A stretch of 64,000 nt of DNA from Noviherbaspirillum aridicola (lineage in GTDB: Bacteria; Pseudomonadota; Gammaproteobacteria; Burkholderiales; Burkholderiaceae_D). This document shows positions 10,523 to 22,615 of the stretch, piece by piece. Made by a program: the position numbers and the translations under genes. The first letter of the stretch is position 1. Every line of letters begins with the position of its first letter. Below the pieces are notes generated by a model. It saw only the letters and a program-made list of their open reading frames with translations. It made no database searches and was not told the origin of the DNA. The stretch spans positions 62,001-126,000 of the forward strand of contig NZ_BPMK01000002.1 in NCBI RefSeq assembly GCF_019656455.1, in the 5' to 3' direction.

Positions 10523-12805
10523 TCACGCCGGAAGGCGGGCGCCTTCCAGCTTCCTGAGTTCGGCGGCGGCCGCCGCCAGCACCGCCGCCAGCGCCGCGCT
10601 GTCCACCGGCTTCACGAAGTGATGGTTGAATCCGGCGGCATGCGCCGCCTCCCTGTCCTTCTGCTGTCCGTAACCCGTCACCGCGACCAGCATGGCGGCG
10701 GCGGTCTCGGGCATTCGCCTCATGCGGCGTGCCAGTTCATAGCCGTCGATTTCCGGCAGTCCGATGTCGAGCAGCGCCGCGTGCGGCCGCCATTCGATCG
10801 CGCAGGCCAGACCCGACGCCGCGTCATGCGCGGTGCGCACCTCGTGGCCCTGCGCCTGCAGCAGCGCCGACAGGCTCTGGGCGGCGTCCGCATTGTCATC
10901 CACCACGAGTACGCGCAGCGATGCCGGCGAGGCGCCCGCCGCCGGAGCGGACGAGGGTTGCGCGGGCTCCCCGGGCTGCGCCGCCGCCGGCTGCGTCAGC
11001 CGCGGCAGGCGTACCTGGAAGCGGCTGCCCCGGCCCGGTCCCTCGCTGTCGGCGGCCACGCTGCCGCCGTGCAGTTCGACCAGGTTCTTGACCAGCGCCA
11101 GCCCCAGCCCGAGGCCGCCCTGGGCGCGGTCCGAGGAACGCCTGCCCTGCACGAACAGATCGAACACATGCGGCAGCAGATCGGGCGCGAGACCGATGCC
11201 GTTGTCGCTCACCGACAGCACCACTTCCATCGGCCGGACCTCGACCGCGAGCGAGATCTCGCCGCCGTCCTGGGTGTAGCGCGCCGCGTTGCCGAGCAGG
11301 TTGCTCGCCACCTGCACCAGCCTTTTCTCGTCGCCGGCGACCAGGGCGTCTTCCTGCGGCAGGCGCAGGTCCAGCCGGTGGCCGAGCTCCTCGACCAGCG
11401 GAGCGACCTGCTCGACCGCGTTGCGCGCCACCTGCCGCAGGTCGACCGGCGCCTTGCGCAGCGCGATCGTGCCGCGGGTGATGCGGGCCACGTCGAGCAG
11501 GTCATCGACCAGCTGCCGCATGTGGCCGGCCTGGCGCGCGAGCACGGCGCTGGTGTGCTGCAGGCGCGGGTCGCCGCCGCCGATCAGGCCGAGGTATTCG
11601 GCCGCCGCCGAGATCGGCGCCAGCGGATTGCGCAGCTCGTGTCCGAGCATGGCGAGGAATTCATCCTTGCGGCGGTTGGCGTCGTGCAGCTCCTGCTCGG
11701 CGCGGCGGCGTTCGCTGATGTCGCGCACGAAGGCGAAGTACTCGGAGTGGGTGGCGCCCTGCAGGGCGGTGAGGGCGATCTCGACCGGGATGTCCTGCCC
11801 CCGGCTGTCCCGCAGCGTGGTCTCGAAGCGGCTGCCCTCCGCCCCCGGCAGGCCGGGCGGCAGCACGCCGAACGGCGCGCCGGGGCTGCTCAGTTCCGCC
11901 ACCGGCCGTCCGAGCGCTTCCTCGCGCGGCCAGCCGAACATGCGTTCGGCCTGCCGGTTCCAGTCGATGATGCGGCCGCTCGGGCCGATGCCGATGAAGG
12001 CGTCATGCGAGGTCTGCAGGATGGCGCGGGTGCGCTCGGCGTAGGCGCGCACCAGCGCGTCGCGCAGGCGTCGTTCCTCGTAGTGCGAGTCGATCAGGGC
12101 CGAGCCGATGGCGATGAGCAGGAACAGGAAGGAAAAGCCGGCCACCGACAGCGCCAGCCAGTTGCTGCTGATGTTCTGCGGACCGGCGGTGCAGACGCTG
12201 CCCGGCGCGATGATGGCGGCGGCCATGCCGGTGTAGTGCATGCCGTAGATGGCCGCGCCCATCAGCAGCGCGCTGCCGGTCTTCTGCCAGAAGGCCGAGC
12301 GTATCGTCTGACCGCGCAGATGCCAGGCCATCTGCAGGGCGCCCATGGAGGCGGCCATGGCGATGGCGACCGACAGCGCGAACAGCACCGGATCGTAGCG
12401 TATCGGCGGGTCCATGCGCATCGCGGTCATGCCCACATAGTGCATGCCGGCGATGCCGATGCCCATCAGCGCGCCCGCCCATCCGAGCCGGCGCCAGCTG
12501 AAGGTCGAGCGGCTCACGCTGTACAGCGCGAAGCCGGAGGCGACTATAGCCAGCAGCAGCGAGGCCAGCGTGATGCCCACGTCGAAGGCCAGCGGCATCG
12601 GCGAGCGCCAGGCCAGCATGCCGACGAAATGCATCGACCAGATGCCGCCGCCCATCGACAGCGCCCCGCCGCACAGCCATGCCCAGGCCTTGCGGCTGCC
12701 GCGCTCGGCCGCGACCCGGCCCGCCAGGTCGAGCGCGGCGTAGGATGCAAGAACGGCAATCCCGATCGACAGGGCAACCAGCCAGGGATGGTATGAGAGC
12801 GGCAT
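10523..12805 (-). CDS. MHYT-domain membrane hybrid histidine kinase
   Basis: A 760-residue protein. The first 240 residues form an MHYT sensor domain: seven predicted membrane segments with the repeated motif MHFVGM (58), MHYVGM (121) and MHYTGM (189). MHYT domains are proposed to bind copper and sense oxygen, CO or NO; that is family knowledge, not shown here. A PAS domain (about 255-370), HisKA with His389 in GHELRNP, HATPase (GLGLALVKNL) and a C-terminal receiver (LLDIGLPEIDGYELAR, VKPV) follow. The start ATG at 12805 gives a complete first membrane helix. It is convergent with pilY1, with only 19 bases between stops, and lies downstream of a GGDEF/EAL gene on the same strand, 96 bases away. 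Confidence 0.92.
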   Translation of the reverse strand: MPLSYHPWLVALSIGIAVLASYAALDLAGRVAAERGSRKAWAWLCGGALSMGGGIWSMHFVGMLAWRSPMPLAFDVGITLASLLLAIVASGFALYSVSRSTFSWRRLGWAGALMGIGIAGMHYVGMTAMRMDPPIRYDPVLFALSVAIAMAASMGALQMAWHLRGQTIRSAFWQKTGSALLMGAAIYGMHYTGMAAAIIAPGSVCTAGPQNISSNWLALSVAGFSFLFLLIAIGSALIDSHYEERRLRDALVRAYAERTRAILQTSHDAFIGIGPSGRIIDWNRQAERMFGWPREEALGRPVAELSSPGAPFGVLPPGLPGAEGSRFETTLRDSRGQDIPVEIALTALQGATHSEYFAFVRDISERRRAEQELHDANRRKDEFLAMLGHELRNPLAPISAAAEYLGLIGGGDPRLQHTSAVLARQAGHMRQLVDDLLDVARITRGTIALRKAPVDLRQVARNAVEQVAPLVEELGHRLDLRLPQEDALVAGDEKRLVQVASNLLGNAARYTQDGGEISLAVEVRPMEVVLSVSDNGIGLAPDLLPHVFDLFVQGRRSSDRAQGGLGLGLALVKNLVELHGGSVAADSEGPGRGSRFQVRLPRLTQPAAAQPGEPAQPSSAPAAGASPASLRVLVVDDNADAAQSLSALLQAQGHEVRTAHDAASGLACAIEWRPHAALLDIGLPEIDGYELARRMRRMPETAAAMLVAVTGYGQQKDREAAHAAGFNHHFVKPVDSAALAAVLAAAAAELRKLEGARLPA

Positions 12806-12901
12806 CGGTGATGTGACAAGTGGCGCGCGTGCAGGTTGCAGGCGTTGCGCGGACGCCGCATAGCATATCCCATCGCAGCGCCGCTTGCGCCGGTGAAATT
12901 C

Positions 12902-15900
12902 TCAGTGGGCGAATCCGCCGCCGCCGCTGCCGCCGCCGCTCAGCAGCAGCTGCTCGAAATCCGCGGCCGGCAGCGGCTGCGAGAACAGGAAGCCCTGGCC
13001 GTAATCGCAGCCCGCCGCCGCCAGCAGCTCCATCTGCTCGCGCGATTCGACGCCTTCCGCGATCACCTTCAGACCGAGCCGGTGCGCCATCACGATGATC
13101 GATTCGGCGATCGTGCGGTCGGCCTCGTCGGCCGCCATGTCGCGGATGAAGGAGCGGTCGATCTTCAGATAGTCGATGTCGAATTTCTTCAGATAGGCCA
13201 TCGATGAATAGCCGGTGCCGAAATCGTCGATCGCCACCTGTATGCCGGCGTCCCGGTATTCGAACAGCTTGCCCGACACGCTGCCCGAGGTATTGAGCAG
13301 CAGGCCCTCCGTGATCTCGACCGAGATGTGCTGCGGCGGCACGCCGATGCGCTGCAGATAGGCGACCCAGCTTTCGTCCTCATGCGCGAGGAACTGCACA
13401 GGCGACTTGTTGACGCCCACCTGGAACGGTGCCCCGAGCTTGCTGCTCCAGCGCTGCGCCCACGCGGCCGCCTCGCGGAACACCCAGTCGCCGATGGCGT
13501 TGATCATGCCGGTTTCCTCGGCCAGCGGGATGAACTGCGCGGGATCGATGCTGCCCAGTTGCGGATGCTGCCAGCGCAGCAGCGCCTCCGCCTTGACCAC
13601 CTTGCGGCTCCTGAGGTCGAGCACCGGCTGGAAATACACCGACAGCTGGTTGGCGCGCAGCGCACCGCGCAGCTCGTTGGCCAGCCGCAGGCGGCGCTGC
13701 GCCTTTTCGTCCATCGACAAGGTGAAATAGCCGAAGCGGTTCTTGCCCGCGTGCTTGGCCGCGTACATCGCCTGGTCCGCCTTGCGGATCAGTTCCTCCG
13801 GCGCGGTGGCATCGGACGGGCACAGGGTGATGCCGATGCTGCCCGAGATGTAGGCGACTTCACGGCCGATCAGGAAGGGCCGCGACAGCGCCGCGAGGAT
13901 CTTCTGCGCCACCTGTTCGACCTGGGCCTCGCCGCCCGGCTTGGCCAGGATCACGGTGAACTCGTCGCCGCCCAGCCGCGCCACGGTATCGGTGTCGCGC
14001 ACGCAGCCCTTGATGCGCTGCGCGGCCTGCACCAGCAGCAGGTCGCCGGTGTCGTGGCCGAGCAGATCGTTGATTTCCTTGAAGCGGTCGAGATCGATGA
14101 ACAGCAGCGCGAAGCCCTGGTCGCTGCGCAGCGCCAGCCGGACTTCCTGCTCCAGCCGGTCGCGGAACAGGCGCCGGTTGGGCAGGCCGGTGAGGGCGTC
14201 GAAATTCGCATGCCGCCAGATCAGTTCGTCGGCCTGCTTGCGCTCGGAGATGTCGGTGACCATGCCGGTGAACCGCTGCGGCCTGCCATCGGGATCGCGG
14301 GAGGCGAGGATGCCCCGCGACAGCACCCATTTCCACTGGTTGTCTCGGGTGCGGATGCGGTACTCGCAGATATAGGTCGGGGTCTTGCCGTCGAGGCAGT
14401 CGTCGAACGCGGCGCGCACCCGGCCCACGTCCTCCGGGTGGATGCGGGTGGCCCAGTGCACGTCGGCGTCGGCAATCTCGTCGTCCGCATAGCCGAGGAT
14501 CTGCTTGGCGCGGGCCGAATAATGCCGCACGCCGCGCTTGAAGTCCCAGTCCCACACGCCCTCGCCGGCACCCTCCACCGCCAGGTTCAGGCGTTCATTG
14601 CTGAGCCGCAGCGCTTCTTCGGTCTCCTTCTTGGCCGTGATGTCGATGGTGGCGCCGTGCACCCGCGTGGGGGCGCCGCCTTCATCGCGGAACAGGGCGC
14701 CGCGCGAATAGAGCCAGCGCACGCTGTCGCCCGCCGCATGCACGCGGTACTCGATATCGAGCGGCGCGCCGCCGTTGATGCAGACGGCGAGCGCCTGCCG
14801 CAGCGCCGGCGCGTCTTCCGGCACCACCGCGGCGATCCAGTCGTCCACCGCCAGCATGCCGGCATCGGGCGGCTGGCCCAGCATCGAAAGCATGCGGCGG
14901 GAGGCGGCGCAGATGCGGGTCGCGGGTTCGAGATCCCAGGTGCCGATGCGGCCCGCCTCGATCGCGATGCGGTGCGAGGCTTCGCTGCGGCGAAGCTTCG
15001 CCTCGGCCTGCTTGCGTTCGCTGATGTCGCGCATCAGCACCTGCACGGCCGGCGTGCCGTCCCAGCGCGCCGGACCGGCGGCGAGCTCGACGTCGATGCG
15101 TCCGCCGTCGAGCGCGCGCAGGCCCGCCTCGCCCGGCGGACTGGCGAGGCCGGCGAGCGCGCGCGCAAGCCGCTGGCGCAGCGCCGGGTGAGAGGCGGGC
15201 AGAAAGAAATCGAACACCGGGCGGCCGACCACCTGGGCGGGGGAGGAGGCGCGCAGCAGCTTGAGCGCCGCCGGATTGGCATAGACGAACCGGTTGCCGG
15301 CATTGATCAGGATGCCGTCGGGACTGACCGCGAGCAGGTTGCGGAAGCGCTCGTCGGAATCGCGCAGCTTTTCCAGCACCTGATACTGGCGCAATGAGGC
15401 GCCGCATGCGCTGGCCAGGGCTTCGAGCACCGCCACCTCTTCCGCGTCCGCCTTGTGCGGCCGCGACCAGTAGAGGCCGACCGCGGCGACCGGCGGCTCG
15501 CCGCCCACCGGCACCATGACCATGCTGCGTATCCAGCTCGGGCGGTAGATCTCCTCCGGGATGCGGTCATCGTGCAGGACGTCCGCGACCACCGCGGTGC
15601 GGCGGTTCTGCATCGCCCAGCCCGACAGGCAGGATGCCATCGGGAATCGCTGCCCCTGCCATTGCCCGCCGGTGTCCGAATCTTCCGCCAGGTAATAGCA
15701 GAGCTCCTCGTCGCGCAGGACGATGCAGGCGCCGTCGGCACCGGCGAGATGACGGGCGGTGTCGCGGGCGACGTCGAAGATGCCGCTGCGCGTGGTCTCG
15801 GCGCCGATGCGCGTGACCGCATCGGCCAGCAGGTGGAGACGCCGCGCGGAGTCGGGCCGCGTGTCGCCATGGGAACGGGAGGATGTGCCGGCAAGGATAT

Positions 15901-15913
15901 TGTTGGTGATCAT
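12902..15913 (-). CDS. GAF-PAS-GGDEF-EAL cyclic-di-GMP enzyme
   Basis: A 1003-residue cytosolic protein with no clear membrane segment. Order: GAF (about 25-175), three PAS/PAC units (about 185-560; two carry the TDISERKQA-type end), GGDEF (about 565-735) and EAL (about 740-985), then a Gly/Ser tail. The cyclase motif is intact (ARLGGDEF) with an RxxD inhibitory site five residues before it. The phosphodiesterase motifs EALLRW, DDFGTGYSS and AEGVES are intact, so both activities are possible. The start is ambiguous: ATG at 15913 is preferred, but an in-frame TTG at 15940 is also available; neither has a strong ribosome site. It could form a transcription unit with the MHYT kinase downstream. 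Confidence 0.92.
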   Translation of the reverse strand: MITNNILAGTSSRSHGDTRPDSARRLHLLADAVTRIGAETTRSGIFDVARDTARHLAGADGACIVLRDEELCYYLAEDSDTGGQWQGQRFPMASCLSGWAMQNRRTAVVADVLHDDRIPEEIYRPSWIRSMVMVPVGGEPPVAAVGLYWSRPHKADAEEVAVLEALASACGASLRQYQVLEKLRDSDERFRNLLAVSPDGILINAGNRFVYANPAALKLLRASSPAQVVGRPVFDFFLPASHPALRQRLARALAGLASPPGEAGLRALDGGRIDVELAAGPARWDGTPAVQVLMRDISERKQAEAKLRRSEASHRIAIEAGRIGTWDLEPATRICAASRRMLSMLGQPPDAGMLAVDDWIAAVVPEDAPALRQALAVCINGGAPLDIEYRVHAAGDSVRWLYSRGALFRDEGGAPTRVHGATIDITAKKETEEALRLSNERLNLAVEGAGEGVWDWDFKRGVRHYSARAKQILGYADDEIADADVHWATRIHPEDVGRVRAAFDDCLDGKTPTYICEYRIRTRDNQWKWVLSRGILASRDPDGRPQRFTGMVTDISERKQADELIWRHANFDALTGLPNRRLFRDRLEQEVRLALRSDQGFALLFIDLDRFKEINDLLGHDTGDLLLVQAAQRIKGCVRDTDTVARLGGDEFTVILAKPGGEAQVEQVAQKILAALSRPFLIGREVAYISGSIGITLCPSDATAPEELIRKADQAMYAAKHAGKNRFGYFTLSMDEKAQRRLRLANELRGALRANQLSVYFQPVLDLRSRKVVKAEALLRWQHPQLGSIDPAQFIPLAEETGMINAIGDWVFREAAAWAQRWSSKLGAPFQVGVNKSPVQFLAHEDESWVAYLQRIGVPPQHISVEITEGLLLNTSGSVSGKLFEYRDAGIQVAIDDFGTGYSSMAYLKKFDIDYLKIDRSFIRDMAADEADRTIAESIIVMAHRLGLKVIAEGVESREQMELLAAAGCDYGQGFLFSQPLPAADFEQLLLSGGGSGGGGFAH

Positions 15914-16061
15914 GCGGCGCTCAGAAGTGCAGTGATGCAAGTTGACAGGGAAGGAACAATTGCTTAGTCAGTAATTGTTGCCGCGGGTTCTCGGTCGGTG
16001 GCAGAATTCCCGGCCGGCGCAAGATCCCTTGCCGCCGCAACCGCTTCCCGGGAAACCACTC

Positions 16062-16211
16062 ATGATCCTCAACAGAAACACGGGCTGGACCATCGTCCAG
16101 ACCATGCTGGCCGTACTCGTCGCCGGCATCGTGCTCACGCTCGCTGCCGACTATCTGATCGAGCGACGCTGCGAGGAAGACCCGTCGCGCGAGATGTGCG
16201 TTCGCCGCTGA
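16062..16211 (+). CDS. Small single-pass membrane protein, unknown
   Basis: A 49-residue protein with one transmembrane helix at about residues 10-31 (IVQTMLAVLVAGIVLTLAA) and a charged, Cys-containing tail (ERRCEEDPSREMC). It starts at ATG 16062 with only GGGAAA upstream. It is convergent with the lactate dehydrogenase gene (11 bases between ends). No family is recognised. The two tail Cys residues could pair if the tail is periplasmic. The frame is open further upstream, but the extension is low-complexity. Confidence 0.55.
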   Translation: MILNRNTGWTIVQTMLAVLVAGIVLTLAADYLIERRCEEDPSREMCVRR

Positions 16212-16222
16212 GCGCATCGCCG

Positions 16223-17615
<1,393 letters not shown>

Positions 17616-17627
17616 GCATCGGGGAAG

Positions 17628-17819
17628 TCATGGCCGGATGGACGCCGGCCGCCATTCCCTGATGTCCTCGAAGGGCAGCGCGACCGGTCCGTTCGCGCTT
17701 TCCATCATGAAGCACCAGTCGCGGCGGCTCCAGCGCACCGCGCGCTGCTCGCCGTCGTGCAGGGTGGCGATGCAAGGCTCGTCTTCATACAGGTGGGACA
17801 GGGCGCTGTCGGCTCGCAT
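17628..17819 (-). CDS. Small hypothetical protein
   Basis: A 63-residue soluble protein with alternating beta-type sequence: CIATLHDGEQRAVRWSRRD then WCFMMESANGPVALPFEDI, suggesting a small beta-barrel. The ATG at 17819 has GAGGAAA 3-4 bases upstream and sits mid-frame, so that start is well supported. No family or function is recognised. It is divergent from the Bcr/CflA exporter gene, with a 12-base palindrome in the shared promoter region. Confidence 0.6.
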   Translation of the reverse strand: MRADSALSHLYEDEPCIATLHDGEQRAVRWSRRDWCFMMESANGPVALPFEDIREWRPASIRP

Positions 17820-17869
17820 GGTTTCCTCTTCGCGGGTTCGGATTTTTTTCCGACGACCGGCGGCGGAAA

Positions 17870-17881
17870 TGGTTCGAACCA
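17870..17881. promoter_or_regulatory. 12-bp perfect palindrome in a divergent promoter region
   Basis: TGGTTCGAACCA is a perfect palindrome lying between the start of the 63-residue gene (17819, minus) and that of the MFS exporter (17951, plus). Its place and symmetry suggest an operator for a dimeric regulator; no such regulator gene is adjacent. It could also be chance. Confidence 0.35.
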
Positions 17882-17950
17882 ACGAAGCGGCGGAAAGTCG
17901 GATAATGCATTCCTTGACCTATTCCCCACGCCACGCCACGCCGTCCCTGA

Positions 17951-19240
17951 ATGAACAACAATAAGAACGACGCTCCCGTCCCCGTCCCTGTCCCCGATTC
18001 CCGCACCGACTCCGCCACGCCGCGCGGCCTCGCGCTCCTGCTCGCCGCGCTGGCGATGCTCGGGCCGTTTTCGGTCGATACCTATCTGCCGGCCTTCCCC
18101 GCCATCGAGCGCACCCTGCACGCCGCGCCGATACAGGTGCAGCAGACGCTGACGGCCTACATGCTGTCCTTTGCGCTGATGATCCTGTGGCACGGCGCGC
18201 TGTCGGACGCCTTCGGCCGCCGCAACGTGATCATCGGCGCGCTCGCGGTCTTCGCCGTCGCCTCGCTCGGCTGCGCCGCCTCCCACAGCATCGAGTACCT
18301 GTGGGCCTTCCGCATCCTGCAGGGCGTATCGGCCGGCGCGGGCATCGTGATCGGCCGCGCCATCATCCGCGATCTGTACGCCGGCGCGCCCGCGGCGCGG
18401 CTGCTGTCGCTGGTGACGATGATCTTTTCGGTGGCGCCGGCGATCGCGCCCATTCTCGGCGGCTGGATCGTCACGCTGGCGAACTGGCGCGCGATCTTCC
18501 TGTTCCTCTTTCTCTATACCGCGCTGCTGCTGGCATGGTGCTGGCGCAAGCTGCCGGAAAGCCTGCCGCCGGAGCAGCGGCAGCCGTTCAACGCGCGCGC
18601 GCTCGGCCGCAGCTATCTGCGCATCTTCCGCTCGCCCTTGTTCCACCTGAAGGCGGGCACGGTGGCCTTCAACTTCGCCGGACTGTTCCTGTATGTGTCG
18701 GCGGCGCCGGTATTCGTGACGCAGCACCTCGGGCTGGGCGCGGACGAGTTCGGCTGGCAGTTCGTGCCGACGGTGGCCGGCATCTTCCTCGGCGCCTTCA
18801 CCGTCAACCGGCTCGCCGGCAGCATGTCGATCCCGCGGCAGGTGTCGCTCGGCTTCTGCTTTCTGCTCGGTGCGGGCGCGGTCAACGTGCTTTACCACGC
18901 CTTCCTGCCGCCGGCGCTTCCATGGTCGGTGCTGCCGCTGTTCTTCTACACCATAGGCATGTCCATCGTCGCCCCCGGCGTGACGCTGCTGGTGCTCGAC
19001 CTGTTTCCCGAAATCCGCGGCATTGCCGCCTCCTGCCAGTCCTTCACCCAGACCATGCTGGCGGCGGTGGTGTCGGGCGTGATCGCTCCGCTGCTCGACG
19101 GCTCGGTGCTGTTGCTGGCGATCGGCCAGTTCGCCGCGGCCGCCATCGCGCTCGCGCTGTGGCTGGCCGGGCGTTCGTATCACAACGCGCAGCGTCGCAA
19201 GGAGCAGCTCAACGCCTGGGAAACGGTGCCGGTGGAGTAG
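17951..19240 (+). CDS. Bcr/CflA-family MFS drug exporter
   Basis: A 429-residue inner-membrane transporter with about 12 hydrophobic helices. The N-terminal segment LGPFSVDTYLPAFP and the loop LWHGALSDAFGRRNV, followed by RILQGVSAGAGIVIGRAIIRDLY, are characteristic of the Bcr/CflA branch, which exports drugs such as bicyclomycin, chloramphenicol or sulfonamides by proton antiport. The natural substrate cannot be told from sequence. An Asn/Lys start and a Pro/Val repeat precede the first helix. It stands alone, divergent from a small hypothetical gene. Confidence 0.88.
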   Translation: MNNNKNDAPVPVPVPDSRTDSATPRGLALLLAALAMLGPFSVDTYLPAFPAIERTLHAAPIQVQQTLTAYMLSFALMILWHGALSDAFGRRNVIIGALAVFAVASLGCAASHSIEYLWAFRILQGVSAGAGIVIGRAIIRDLYAGAPAARLLSLVTMIFSVAPAIAPILGGWIVTLANWRAIFLFLFLYTALLLAWCWRKLPESLPPEQRQPFNARALGRSYLRIFRSPLFHLKAGTVAFNFAGLFLYVSAAPVFVTQHLGLGADEFGWQFVPTVAGIFLGAFTVNRLAGSMSIPRQVSLGFCFLLGAGAVNVLYHAFLPPALPWSVLPLFFYTIGMSIVAPGVTLLVLDLFPEIRGIAASCQSFTQTMLAAVVSGVIAPLLDGSVLLLAIGQFAAAAIALALWLAGRSYHNAQRRKEQLNAWETVPVE

Positions 19241-19250
19241 GGCCGCCCGA

Positions 19251-19670
19251 TCAGGGCCGCGGGGGGGACTGGCGGCAGGCGCCGATGATGCGCAGCACTT
19301 CGAAGCTGCAGCGGTTGAGCTGGTTGAGTTCATCGATGCGCTCGGCCACGCGCCGCCGCAATGCGCCCGCCATGTCGCGGCACGCGCCGGCATGTCCCTG
19401 CAGCATGCTTCCCAGCGCAAGCAGTTCCGGTTGCTCGAGAAAGCGGGTGTCCAGCATCATGTCGCCCGCCAGGACGCGTGGCATGCCGCCCGCGCACGAC
19501 TCGACCCTGCAGCCGGCGGGCGGCGCGACGCCGCCGTCCTGGATCGCGGCCAGTTGCAGGCGCAGGCGGTGAAGCGCCTGCAGTTGCAGCCGGCGCCAGC
19601 CTATCAGTGATTCGAGCTGGGATGGCGCGCGCGCGCCGGTATCGTGAAGGGCGGATGAGGGCGGCAGCAT
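19251..19670 (-). CDS. Hypothetical protein
   Basis: A 139-residue, Leu/Arg-rich protein without signal peptide or membrane segment. The middle contains CRVESCAGG and MMLDTRFLEQPELLAL, and the C-terminal half is predicted helical (RRRVAERIDELNQLNRCSFEVLRIIGACR). The four Cys are not arranged as a known metal site. The start at 19670 is the only convenient ATG. No family is recognised. It lies downstream of a 53-residue gene on the same strand and is convergent with the MFS gene. Confidence 0.5.
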   Translation of the reverse strand: MLPPSSALHDTGARAPSQLESLIGWRRLQLQALHRLRLQLAAIQDGGVAPPAGCRVESCAGGMPRVLAGDMMLDTRFLEQPELLALGSMLQGHAGACRDMAGALRRRVAERIDELNQLNRCSFEVLRIIGACRQSPPRP

Positions 19671-19736
19671 GAACGTGTTTCTCTTGGGATCATGAGAGGG
19701 GGCACGCTCATGTGTGGAGGCCGCCTGCCGCCCGGT

Positions 19737-19787
19737 TCCGTCCTGCCTCGACCGGTGTGCCGCGTCGGGGCTCGCCGGCAGGACGGA
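19737..19787 (-). terminator. Long hairpin 3' of the 53-residue gene
   Basis: TCCGTCCTGCC at 19737-19747 pairs perfectly with GGCAGGACGGA at 19777-19787, an 11-bp stem with a 29-base loop, starting 7 bases after the 53-residue gene's stop on the minus strand. There is no T-tract, so it may stabilise the mRNA 3' end or assist Rho rather than act as an intrinsic terminator. Confidence 0.4.
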
Positions 19788-19794
19788 CGACGGC

Positions 19795-19956
19795 TTACTG
19801 CCCGGGGCCGCCGGGCCGGTCCTGCGGACGGCTGCCGTCGCCGCCGGCCGGCTTGCCGGCCACCGTGTCGACCTGCTTTTGCAACTGGTCGCCGTGTTTC
19901 TTGATTTCCTCGTCCGCCGGCTGCGCGACCTGCTTGCCGCTCTGCTGTTCGTTCAT
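19795..19956 (-). CDS. Very small hydrophilic protein
   Basis: A 53-residue protein, highly polar: an N-terminal Gln/Lys/Glu segment (VAQPADEEIKKHGDQLQKQVD) that should form a short amphipathic helix, then a Gly/Pro/Arg-rich disordered tail. The ATG at 19956 has a good ribosome site (GAGGAGC, five bases upstream). It is followed by a strong hairpin. No family is recognised; size and composition resemble small stress-associated proteins, but this is only an impression. The codon use matches the genome, supporting translation. Confidence 0.6.
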   Translation of the reverse strand: MNEQQSGKQVAQPADEEIKKHGDQLQKQVDTVAGKPAGGDGSRPQDRPGGPGQ

Positions 19957-20029
19957 TGCGAGCTCCTCGGGTTGGTTGACAGGACAGGCATCGCATGCAA
20001 TCCGGATGCCAGGCCCGGCTGTCCCGGCA

Positions 20030-22057
<2,028 letters not shown>

Positions 22058-22303
22058 TGTCAGTCTCCTCTCGCCGGCGGCCCGCGGCGCCGCCAGGGTG
22101 TTGTCGTGGCTTGCCGCCAGGGATCGCGCGGTTTGCCGTTCTTATGGTTCAACTATAGCAAAACGCCGGCATGCGCCTTCATCTGCCCTCATCCCCCTTC
22201 GGGCGCATTCCGCATGCGGGAAGCGGGCGAACCCTTGCGGACCGCGCCTGTCTCTGACCTTACGCACGGCCCTTCCGCCGTGCAGACCGCAAAGGAGCAA
22301 ATC

Positions 22304-22594
22304 ATGGCAACCGTTGAAGGACTTTCGCATGACCGCCGGCATATCCCCGACCGGCGAAGCAGCAGCCGCGGCCACGCCAGCAGTTCGAAGCGCATGGGCG
22401 CGATGGACTGGATCGCCATGGTGCTGCTGATCGTCGGCGGCATCAACTGGGGACTGGTCGGACTGTTCGATGTCGACCTGGTGGCAATGCTGTTCGGCGA
22501 GGGGAGCGCGCTGGGGCGCGTGGTCTACGTCCTGGTCGGACTGAGCGCGCTGTATTCGATCTACACCAGCAGCAAGATGTCGCGGGCGAGGTAG
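22304..22594 (+). CDS. DUF378 small membrane protein
   Basis: A 96-residue protein with a polar, Arg/Ser-rich N-terminus (about 30 residues) and a C-terminal DUF378 domain: DWIAMVLLIVGGINWGLVGLF and VVYVLVGLSALYSIY form two membrane helices. The GGxNWGLVG motif is diagnostic of the family, whose function is unknown. The start at 22304 has AAAGGAGCAA upstream; a shorter start at MGAMDW would remove the tail. It is convergent with the HPP-CBS gene. Confidence 0.85.
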   Translation: MATVEGLSHDRRHIPDRRSSSRGHASSSKRMGAMDWIAMVLLIVGGINWGLVGLFDVDLVAMLFGEGSALGRVVYVLVGLSALYSIYTSSKMSRAR

Positions 22595-22615
22595 CGCCGC
22601 CCGCGTCCGCCCTTG

